Below are positions 55,198-62,900 of a stretch of 64,000 nt of DNA, in pieces (position 1 is the first letter of the stretch; each line of letters begins with the position of its first letter). A model generated the notes under the pieces. That model was not told the origin of the DNA. It saw only the letters and a program-made list of their open reading frames with translations, and did no database searches. This DNA comes from DATBVX01 sp963724625 (GTDB lineage Bacteria; Pseudomonadota; Gammaproteobacteria; Steroidobacterales; Steroidobacteraceae), in contig CAVRVO010000003.1 in NCBI GenBank assembly GCA_963724625.1, forward strand, positions 1 to 64,000. The letters run 5' to 3'. A program made the translations under genes and the position numbers.

Positions 55198-55992
55198 CTA
55201 CGCGCGCGATGGGGTGCCAGGCCGACCCGTTTTCCTGGCGCGGCTTGCGCCTTCTCGGGGAGCGAGCAGCCGATCGCTTTCTTTCTTGACCACTGCGTAG
55301 CATTCGCAGGACAGTTGCTCGAGTTTTTTCCGATCGAGCACCACGATCTGTCCGCGGCTGTAGCGGATCACGCCGAGGGCCTGCAAATGGCCGGCGGCCT
55401 CCGTGACGCCTTCGCGGCGAACACCGAGCATGTTGGCGATCAGCTCCTGGGTCATCGTGAGTGTTCTCGAAGGCAGGCGGTCGAGCGAGAGCAGCAGCCA
55501 GCGGCAGAGCTGCTGGTGCACTGAATGGTGGCGGTTGCAGACCGCGGTCTGGGCCATCTGCGTGATCAGCGACTGCGTGTAGCGCAGGAGCAAGTGCAGC
55601 ATCTGTCCGTGACGATTGAATTCTTCCTTGACTCGTTGTCCCGTCAGTCGATAAGCGAAGCCGGCGCTCTGCACGATCGCACGGTTCGGCGTGGTCTCAC
55701 CGCCCATGAACAGCGCAACGCCGATCGCACCCTCCTTGCCGACGACGGCGATCTCTGCCGACGCGCCGTTTTCCAGAACGTACAGGAGCGAGACGATGCA
55801 GTCGGTCGGAAAGTACAAGTGGCGCAGCGTATCGCCCGATTCGTACAAGACCGCCCCGAGCGGCATCTCGACGCGCTGCAGGTGCGGGAACATGCGTTCG
55901 CGCTCTTCGGTCAGGAGCGCGCAGAGAATCTGATTCTCCGCTGGCCGCGCAGCCTCGGGCACGGAATGAGAGTGTCTACCTACGGTCATCAT
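55198..55992 (-). CDS. Crp/Fnr-family regulator, paralogue 2
   Basis: A 264-residue protein. The beta-roll is MPLGAVLYESGDTLRHLYFP, ASAEIAVVGKEGAIGVALFM. The HTH is TQELIANMLGVRREGVTEAA, with LQALGVIRYSRGQIVVLDRK as wing. The tail has LEQLSCECYAVVKKE and a basic end (SRARKTGRPGTPSRA). It shares most motifs with the product of 54404-55123, so the pair comes from duplication. A perfect palindrome (56001-56019) and a CGTACAAAGC word (56031-56040) lie just upstream and may be its own control elements. Confidence 0.85.
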   Translation of the reverse strand: MMTVGRHSHSVPEAARPAENQILCALLTEERERMFPHLQRVEMPLGAVLYESGDTLRHLYFPTDCIVSLLYVLENGASAEIAVVGKEGAIGVALFMGGETTPNRAIVQSAGFAYRLTGQRVKEEFNRHGQMLHLLLRYTQSLITQMAQTAVCNRHHSVHQQLCRWLLLSLDRLPSRTLTMTQELIANMLGVRREGVTEAAGHLQALGVIRYSRGQIVVLDRKKLEQLSCECYAVVKKESDRLLAPREGASRARKTGRPGTPSRA

Positions 55993-56000
55993 TCAAGTCT

Positions 56001-56040
56001 AGCTCAGCTGTGCTGAGCTGTGTCCGCTACCGTACAAAGC
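56001..56040. promoter_or_regulatory. Palindrome and CGTACAAAGC word upstream of Crp/Fnr paralogue 2
   Basis: AGCTCAGC-TGT-GCTGAGCT at 56001-56019 is a perfect inverted repeat with 8-bp arms, nine bases from the Crp/Fnr start at 55992. CGTACAAAGC follows at 56031-56040 and matches the motif seen near 53093, 57268, 57647 and 59630. The rest of the 313-base region to 56305 holds a Shine-Dalgarno for the BON gene and nothing else I can name. Autoregulation is the simplest reading, but it is inference. Confidence 0.45.
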
Positions 56041-56305
56041 ATAGTGCTCCTCGATGCCACCGCAGACAAGTGCCTGAATCCTATAAGCGCGCTGGCGCAC
56101 CGACGTAGGAATCGTTCGCGCTTATTGTTCGCCCAATCTACAAGGCCACGATTCTGAGCTGGCCCAGCCCGATTCAGGGCACCAGAGGCGCTGTTCCGAC
56201 GAAGCGGGGCGGCAGGTGCTCCGGACTCCTCCCACTCTCTTCGGGGACGGTCATCTGACCGCCATCCACAGCATCATTTTGATCTTCTCGTAACGGAGCT
56301 ATTGC

Positions 56306-57146
56306 ATGTACAAACAATCCCGCAAATTACTTCTAACCTCGGGCATCGCTCTGGCGATGGCCGCTACCAGCGGCGCAGCGACCGCAACTACCGCGTCTCA
56401 GGACGTCACTGACGCACGGCAGGAATCGCAGATCTGGACGACTTATGCCCTGAGTCCTTACCTGCGCTCAAACGATCTCAAGGTGTCGGTGCACGAGGGC
56501 AAGGCCACGCTGACCGGCAAAGTGGACGAAAGCGTCAACAAGGACCTCGCCAAGCAGATTGCTCTTGGCGTTGATGGCATCAAGGACGTGGACAACCAGA
56601 TCGTGGTTCAGGCTGACTACATTCCGCCGGCATCAACCTCGGCAAACCGCAGCTATGGCGAAGTGATCGATGATGCGACGATCACCTCGGCGGTGAAGTC
56701 GAAGCTGGTGTGGAGCAAGAATACCGAAGGTTTGACTACAGTCGTCGATACGAAACGGGGCAAGGTGTCGCTGATGGGCACTGCCGATAGCAAGGCGACC
56801 AAGGATCTCGCTGGCCGACTGGCCATGGACACGCGCGGCGTCGTCGCAGTGGACAACCAGCTGGTGGTCAACAGTGCGAAGTCGAGCGTTGCCGATACCG
56901 CCAAGGGTTCAACGAAGGACTGCCGAACAGGGCATGACGGACGGTTGGATCACGACCAAGGTGAAGTCCACGTTCATGATGTCCAGCAATGTTGCCGGTT
57001 CCGATATCGCGGTGAGCACCGACAAGGGCATCGTCACGCTGAGCGGCAAGGTGGACAGTGGAGCAGAGCGTGCTCTGGCCATCGAGCTTGCGCAGAATGT
57101 AAAGGGCGTCAATAGCGTCAATTCGAAGGCTCTTACGACGCTTTAG
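56306..57146 (+). pseudogene. Exported BON-domain (OsmY-like) protein, frameshifted
   Basis: ATG at 56306 with CGGAG upstream; signal peptide MYKQSRKLLLTSGIALAMAA. Three BON domains are readable: YLRSNDLKVSVHEGKATLTG, VKSKLVWSKNTEGLTTVVDT with GKVSLMGTADSKA, and after the break VKSTFMMSSNVAGSDIAVST with GIVTLSGKVDSGA. One extra T at 56921 separates TKD from AEQGMTDGWITTKVK. Repaired length is about 279 residues. BON proteins bind membranes or each other and support envelope stability under osmotic stress (OsmY). A terminator follows at 57211. Confidence 0.82.
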
Positions 57147-57210
57147 TACTGTAGATCTCTGAAGGATCGCCGAGCACTCGTTTCACGGGACACGCCCGGC
57201 ACCCTTTCGA

Positions 57211-57242
57211 CCCCGCACGGCGCAGGTTGTGCGGGGTTTTTT
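57211..57242 (+). terminator. Rho-independent terminator after the BON gene
   Basis: CCCCGCAC at 57211-57218 and GTGCGGGG at 57229-57236 form a perfect 8-bp stem with a 10-base loop, followed directly by TTTTTT (57237-57242). It lies 64 bases after the BON gene stop. The downstream half resembles the terminator at 58409. Confidence 0.85.
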
Positions 57243-57267
57243 GCTGTTCAAGGAGTCCGTGGGGCAA

Positions 57268-57277
57268 CGTACAGACG
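57268..57277 (+). promoter_or_regulatory. CGTACAGACG motif upstream of SWIM-like gene
   Basis: CGTACAGACG at 57268-57277, then TATTTAT at 57301-57307 in a position suited to a -10 region. The gene it serves starts at 57338. This is one of several copies of the same word in the 53-60 kb region. Confidence 0.5.
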
Positions 57278-57337
57278 CACCCGCATGGGTTCGCCCACTC
57301 TATTTATATGGTTGCAGCGTTACTTGAGGAAACTATC

Positions 57338-57601
57338 GTGGAAAATCCTGGACGCGGCGGCTCCGTCGTGCGGAGCGAGTATCGGATAGATCGGCATCGA
57401 GTCGTTTTCGAGTCCGGCGGCGGATGGCACTGCGTGTGCCGCGAATTCGCTGCCTCCAGTGCGTGCAGTCACACTCGTGAGGCCGCCGGCATCCGCGCTG
57501 CCCAGGTCAACATCAAGGACCACGTAATGGCAGGGCGGTCGCAGTTTCCGCAGAACGTGTGGGCAAGTCGCGCGACGACTTCACGCGTCCGCAATACCTG
57601 A
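57338..57601 (+). CDS. Small SWIM-like zinc-finger protein
   Basis: An 87-residue protein from the GTG at 57338, which has GAGGAA upstream at a good distance; an earlier in-frame ATG at 57308 is possible. EYRIDRHRVVFESGGGWHCV leads into CVCREFAASSACSHTREA. The CxC then CxH spacing matches the SWIM zinc finger found in proteins that act with DNA or other proteins. The remaining tail is basic. It is monocistronic, preceded by the CGTACAGACG motif and followed by the GGDEF gene. Confidence 0.6.
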   Translation: MENPGRGGSVVRSEYRIDRHRVVFESGGGWHCVCREFAASSACSHTREAAGIRAAQVNIKDHVMAGRSQFPQNVWASRATTSRVRNT

Positions 57602-57646
57602 ACGAACGCCGCGTAATGCCGGCGGCCGCGCATTTATGTGCGTCAC

Positions 57647-57656
57647 CGTACAGACG
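57647..57656 (+). promoter_or_regulatory. CGTACAGACG motif upstream of GGDEF gene
   Basis: CGTACAGACG at 57647-57656, 33 bases before the ATG at 57690. It argues against the earlier in-frame start codons at 57636 or 57660, which would place the motif inside or beside the coding sequence. It is the third exact copy of the word in the 53-60 kb region. Confidence 0.5.
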
Positions 57657-57689
57657 AAAATGCCCTGCTTGGTAGCCTATGTGGAGAAA

Positions 57690-58391
57690 ATGCAGCGCAA
57701 TGGCAGGCAACTGAGGGACATGAAGCACTTGTCGGCTCGACCTATCTTTCAGGACAAGCTTCCGCATCGCGGTGGCTTCACCGGGCCTCGAGAGGATTAT
57801 CAAGAGGCACGGCAGCAAATCGAGAAGCTTAGTCGGAGCAATGCGCGGCTCACGAAGAAGGTGTGTCGACTGAGGCGAGAGGCTGCGCGGGTACGCCACC
57901 TTGCCTATCATGACGAGCTCACCGGGCTGCCCAATCGCAGCTTGCTGATGGACCGGCTCACACAGGCGACGGCTCAGGCCGCACGACAGCACAAGCAGGT
58001 GGGGCTGTTGTTCCTAGACCTGGACCAATTCAAGCGTGTCAACGACAGGCTCGGACATGCCGCCGGAGACAAGGTGTTGCAGGAGGTGGCCGAGCGGTTG
58101 TCGGCGTGCATCCGCAGTTGCGATACGGTCTGCCGTTATGGCGGCGACGAGTTCGTGATCATGTTGCCGGAAATCGACGCTCGCGCGTGCGCGGAGGCCG
58201 TCGCGCGCAAGATCCGCAAGTGTCTGGCCTTTCCTTACGTGTTCGACGACCAGGCCTTTGTGCTAACGGCGAGTATCGGCATCGCGATCTATCGCGCCGA
58301 CGGGCGAGACCTCAGCGAGCTGATCAAAGAGGCCGACAGTGCCATGTATCTCGCCAAGGCGTGCGCTGACTCTCCCGTCAGCTCTCATTAA
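57690..58391 (+). CDS. GGDEF-domain diguanylate cyclase
   Basis: A 233-residue protein from the ATG at 57690; starts at 57636, 57660 or 57723 are also possible and the ribosome site is not decisive. A coiled-coil helix (about residues 38-65, ARQQIEKLSRSNARLTKK) precedes the GGDEF domain: YHDELTGLPNRSLLMDRL, VGLLFLDLDQFKRVNDRLGH and YGGDEFVIMLPE with the intact active site, then TASIGIAIYRADG. No inhibitory I-site RxxD is obvious. It makes cyclic di-GMP in the cytoplasm. A coiled coil without sensor domain suggests dimerisation by a partner. Confidence 0.88.
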   Translation: MQRNGRQLRDMKHLSARPIFQDKLPHRGGFTGPREDYQEARQQIEKLSRSNARLTKKVCRLRREAARVRHLAYHDELTGLPNRSLLMDRLTQATAQAARQHKQVGLLFLDLDQFKRVNDRLGHAAGDKVLQEVAERLSACIRSCDTVCRYGGDEFVIMLPEIDARACAEAVARKIRKCLAFPYVFDDQAFVLTASIGIAIYRADGRDLSELIKEADSAMYLAKACADSPVSSH

Positions 58392-58408
58392 CCTGACCCC
58401 CTTCAAGT

Positions 58409-58435
58409 CCGCATGACGCAAGTTGTGCGGGGCTG
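58409..58435 (+). terminator. Terminator after the GGDEF gene
   Basis: CCGCA at 58409-58413 and TGCGG at 58426-58430 form a stem, followed by GGCTGTTTTT. The segment GCAAGTTGTGCGGGG and the downstream CGCTGTTCAA closely repeat the terminator at 57211-57242. It serves the GGDEF gene and lies next to the convergent gene that ends at 58447. Confidence 0.6.
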
Positions 58436-58446
58436 TTTTTCGCTGT

Positions 58447-59541
58447 TCAATTCCTCGTGCGCTCGCCGAACAGCATCTCAAGTGCGACCCCCGCGCCCCA
58501 ATCGGCCTCCCGGGACTCGAGCAGAGTCTCACGCGGCCACGTAATGCTCGAGCGCAGCTCGAGAAACAACCATTCGAGGTGGATGCGGCGCCGGTAGATC
58601 ACCCGCAGACCGTAGTCAGCAATCGGCACCTCTTGGTCAGACTCTCCCGAGATTGCACCCTGATAAGCGAAGGCGCGCCCGTTGCCTAGATTCTGATAGA
58701 GCGTGAGGCTCGAGAACCAGCGTACGCCTTCGGTTTCCTGCGTAAAGGTGCCCGAGGCGGTCCAGCGCACGAGGAAGGCCTCCGCGAGCAAACGCTCCAG
58801 GTCGATACGCGTCGTGGCCCCGAAGCGGCCTTCGCTCTCCTGCCAGAAGATCGTCTCCTGCAGGCGAAGGATATTGCGCTTGAGGAATGGCAGCGCGAGG
58901 CGATAGGTGCCTTTGGCGTAGGGGTCCAGGGGCCAGTCAAGCTTGACACCCACCCCTGCGTCGAATTGCCCACCGCCGCGGCCGGGCTGACGGTACCCGA
59001 GGCCCAACAGCACTGCATCGTCGTCTTCCGCGGCAAACTGCCGGGGCAGCGTGTCGAAATCGTCGCGCAAGTCGGTCACGTATTCGTCGGGGTTGACCCG
59101 GCCTACAAATGCGCTGAAGCGCTCGCTTATCTGCGGCATACGCACCTGCACCCGAAACCGAATGCTCGGGTCCCAATGATCGCGCTGGTCCCAGAGGGTA
59201 CCCACCGCGACACTGCCATGCGTGGCCTGATATTCATCGTCGAAGCGGGCGTTACCGAAGAAGCCATCGAACCCGGCCGCCGAAAGGCAGATCGTCCGGT
59301 AGAGTCCCCGATGCAGGCGATCGATCCACCCTGACTCGCTGCTGAGCTCTCCCTCGCAGAGCTCTGTAATGTCAGCAGGAAGACCCTGGGGCTCGATAGG
59401 CAACGGTAGGAGTTCCGCCCATGACAGCCTGGAAGTAGTGTGCTCGGGCGGCGGTGTCTCCTGCGGTGCTGATTGCGCGGCAACAACGCCGACAATGCCG
59501 TTCAATCCGAGTGCAACCCCAACGACGAGCATCGACGGCAT
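58447..59541 (-). CDS. Outer-membrane-type protein, paralogue of the gene at 18512-19540
   Basis: A 364-residue exported protein (signal peptide MPSMLVVGVALGLNGIVGVV, cleavage near VAAQ-SA). The motif order matches the gene at 18512: WIDRLHRGLYRTICLSAAGF, GSVAVGTLWDQRDHWDPSIR, ISERFSAFVGRVNPDEYVTD, DDDAVLLGLGYRQPG, FWQESEGRFGATTRIDLERL, VRWTASGTFTQETEGV and LELRSSITWPRETL. The C-terminal strand ends LEMLFGERTRN. Outer-membrane barrel location is inferred. It shares its upstream region with the GlsB/YeaQ gene, where a reverse-strand CGTACAAAGG lies at 59616-59625. Confidence 0.75.
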   Translation of the reverse strand: MPSMLVVGVALGLNGIVGVVAAQSAPQETPPPEHTTSRLSWAELLPLPIEPQGLPADITELCEGELSSESGWIDRLHRGLYRTICLSAAGFDGFFGNARFDDEYQATHGSVAVGTLWDQRDHWDPSIRFRVQVRMPQISERFSAFVGRVNPDEYVTDLRDDFDTLPRQFAAEDDDAVLLGLGYRQPGRGGGQFDAGVGVKLDWPLDPYAKGTYRLALPFLKRNILRLQETIFWQESEGRFGATTRIDLERLLAEAFLVRWTASGTFTQETEGVRWFSSLTLYQNLGNGRAFAYQGAISGESDQEVPIADYGLRVIYRRRIHLEWLFLELRSSITWPRETLLESREADWGAGVALEMLFGERTRN

Positions 59542-59615
59542 TTCGAACCGATCTCATCGAGCGACTGCATTCCCCCTCCGAAACTGCCACGAGTCTAACT
59601 CTTCATTGCCGACCG

Positions 59616-59639
59616 CCTTTGTACGCTGACGTACAGATG
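59616..59639. promoter_or_regulatory. Back-to-back CGTACARA motifs in a divergent promoter
   Basis: On the minus strand CGTACAAAGG (59625-59616) faces the outer-membrane protein gene, and on the plus strand CGTACAGATG (59630-59639) faces the GlsB/YeaQ gene. The two words are four bases apart in opposite orientation. The same word family precedes four other genes in the 53-60 kb region. Confidence 0.5.
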
Positions 59640-59694
59640 CGGCCGCAGAAGCCGCATAACTTGTCCCGGCAATCGAAAATCTGAGGGGACATTC

Positions 59695-59964
59695 ATGAAC
59701 ATCATTATTTGGCTGGTGGTTGGTGGATTGATCGGATGGGTGGCGAGCATGGTCATGCGCACCGACGGACAGCAGGGAATTATTCTCAACGTCGTGGTCG
59801 GAATTGTGGGTGCGGCACTCGGCGGATGGTTCTTGAGCCCGCTGGTCGGGGCATCGACCATCAATCAGAACAACTTCAGCATGTCTGGCCTGGTCGTCTC
59901 GTTTCTGGGGGCGGTCATTCTCCTGGCCATTGTCAACCTCGTCCGGCGAGGTTCGGCGCGGTAG
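59695..59964 (+). CDS. GlsB/YeaQ/YmgE-family small membrane protein
   Basis: An 89-residue protein from the ATG at 59695 with GAGGGGA upstream. Three membrane segments with conserved glycines (IIWLVVGGLIGWVASMVM, GIILNVVVGIVGAALGGWFL, GLVVSFLGAVILLAIVNLV) match the transglycosylase-associated/YeaQ family. These small stress-induced membrane proteins have no defined biochemical role. The CGTACAGATG motif at 59630 lies in its upstream region. Confidence 0.88.
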   Translation: MNIIIWLVVGGLIGWVASMVMRTDGQQGIILNVVVGIVGAALGGWFLSPLVGASTINQNNFSMSGLVVSFLGAVILLAIVNLVRRGSAR

Positions 59965-59974
59965 TGCGAGCTGG

Positions 59975-62900
59975 TCAGGTCTGGTGATCCCCCAGGATCA
60001 TCCGCACGCGGTGAGTCTGTCCGTCGTTGACTAGCGCAATAACCGTCGGGCCGTTTGCCAGCCTCTGACCGTTCAGTTCGGCGTACGCGATTCCGCCGCT
60101 GGCGCTGCCGGGGTTCTCAACCCGGATTTCGTAGCGTGAAGTGCGATACTTGAAGGCGATCTCGAAGCCGGGCCAGTGCGAAGGAATGCACGGCGCGAGC
60201 CTCAAGCGGTTTCCCTCCAGATGAAACCCAAGGATCCATTCGAGTCCGGCTCGGTACATCCAGCCGGCCGAGCCGGTGTACCACGTCCAGCCGCCGCGCC
60301 CGACATGCGGAGCGACTGAGTAGACGTCGGCCGCGATCACATACGGCTCCACCTTGTAGCGATGTACGTTGGCGCGCGTGGTCGTGCGGTTGACCGGATT
60401 GAGCAGCGAGAACAATTCCGCGGCCTTGTCCCCCTGACCGAGTAGCGCGAATGCGATCACCGACCAGGTCGCGGCGTGCGTGTACTGGCCGCCGTTTTCG
60501 CGAATGCCGGGCGGGTAGCCCTTGATGTAACCGGGATCGAGCGGCGTCCGGTCGAATGGCGGCGCGAACAACAACGCCAGCCCGGCATCGCGCCGGATGA
60601 GTTGGCCATCGACGGCGGCCATCGCTTGTGTCGCGCGTGTCGCATCCGCCGCCCCGGATATCACACCCCAGGATTGCGCAATCGAGTCGATGCGGCATTC
60701 GTCGTTCGTTGCCGATCCGAGCGGCGTTCCGTCATCGAAATAGCCGCGGCGATACCAGTCACCGTCCCAACCCTCGCGTTCGAGCGCTGCCTGCAGTGAG
60801 GTGGCGTGCTTCAGCCACCGAGCAGCGCGCGCTTTTTCCCCACGCGCCCGCGCCACGGGCGCGAAGACCTTGATTGTCGTGTGCAGAAACCAGCCGAGCC
60901 AGACGCTCTCGCCGCGCCCCAGTTCACCCACGCGATTCATGCCGTCGTTCCAGTCGCCGGTGCCGATCAGGGGCAAGCCGTGCTCGCCGACGGCGAGGCT
61001 CCCATCCAGCGCGCGCGCACAGTGTTCGAAGAGCGACGCCCGTTCATCCGAGATCGAAGGTAGGAAGTACGCATCGTGATCAGCAGGCTGCAGCGCTTGG
61101 CCTTCAATGAAGGGCACGCTTTCGTCCAGCACCGAGACATCACCTGTCGTCTCGACGTAGTGCGCGGCTGCAAATGCAAGCCAGATTCGATCGTCGGAAA
61201 TGCGTGTGCGAACCCCTTGGCCGGTCCGCGGCATCCACCAGTGTTGAACGTCGCCCTCGATGAATTGCCGACCCGCTGCGCGAAGGAGGTGCTCGCGCGT
61301 CTCTGCCGGCCTCGAAACCGTAAGTGCCATTGAGTCCTGCAGCTGGTCGCGGAAACCAAATGCGCCGCTTGCCTGATAAAACGCCGACCGCGCCCACATC
61401 CGGCATACCAGAGTCTGGTACAGCATCCAGCGATTGAGAATGATGTCCATGGAGCGGTCGGGCGTTTTCACCTGGACAGTGCCGAGGACCTCGTCCCAAC
61501 GCTCGAGCACGCTTCGAAAGACCGCCTCCAGGTCCGCGGAGCGATAGCGCTCGAGGAGCGCCTGCGCACTCTCCGCGTCCGCAGCCTCGCCAAGGAAGAA
61601 AACGACTTCCGCGGTATCGCCCGGCTCGAGATGGACCGACGTCTGCAGTGCGCTGCACGGATCCAGGCCGGCCCCGATTCGCTTGGAGAAAGGGACAGCT
61701 CCCAGCAAGGCCGCAGGTTCTGCGAGTGTGCCGTTCCGACCGAGGAATTCCCGACGGTCAGCGGTCCAGTTTGTTTGGCGGCCGGCCAAGTCGGCGAACG
61801 CGACTCGTGAGCCCGACGCTGTGGCCCACGGGTTGCGCGCAAACATTGCGCCGGTCGCCGCATCGATCTCGGTAAAAATAAAAGGGGCGCAGGTGGCGCG
61901 TGATGGACCGAGTACCCATTCGCAATAAGCTGTGATCGAGAGTTCGCGGGCTCGCGCGGAAGTGTTCCGGATCCTGAGGCGCGATATCTTGATCGGGTCT
62001 GCGAGTGGCACGTACATCAGGAGGTCATGTGCCACACCGTGCGATTCGTGCTCGAACCGGCTGTAACCTTGCCCGTGGCGTGCAGAGTAGAACGCGCGCG
62101 GATCGCGGATGGGCGCCGCGGTCGGTCCCCACAGCTCGCCGGTTTCTTCGTCTCGCAAGTAGATGGCTTCGCCCGGGCGATCGGTGATCGGATCGTTCGA
62201 CCATGGTGTGAGTTGATTTTCGCGACTGTTCAGCGACCACGTGAAGCCACTCCCCTCAGCTGCAACCTGGAATCCGAAAGCGGGATTGGCGATGACGTTG
62301 ATCCAGGGTGCCGGCGTCGATTGCGTCGGTCCGAGCAGGGTGACGTATTCGCTACCGTCCGCAGCGAATCCCCCGAGCCCGTTGAAAAATTCCAGCTGCC
62401 CGGGCGCGGGACCGATTGCAACCCCATCGCCACCAGACTCTGTACGCGGTACGCGCCGCATGCCGGCCGCCACCAGCTTGCGAGGACGATCGAGCTGATC
62501 CTCGAGGCTCCCACGCTGGCCCACGAGCACCACGCGAGCCACCGAGGGGAGTATGGCGCGCGTCGTTTCAGGGATGAGATCCGTGCGCAGTATGAAGACC
62601 GAGCCGCGCGCGCCGTCCGCTGCGATCTGTCCGCGCGCCAGGCTTGTCCGATGCAGAGTCGCCAGTGCCACCTGCAGGTCCTGCACATAGGACGCGGCGC
62701 GCTCATTGAGGATCACGAGGTCGACGGCGAGCTGCTTCATGCGCCAGTACTCGTGGGCGTGCAGCAACTGACGCGCGATGGCGATGTCTTCTACGTCGGC
62801 AATCCTCAGCAAGACGATCGGCAGATCGCCGGAAATGCCCTGGCTCCAGAGCGCCGCGGGCCCACCGCTGCCACGACGGATGGCATCCGACGATGGACGC

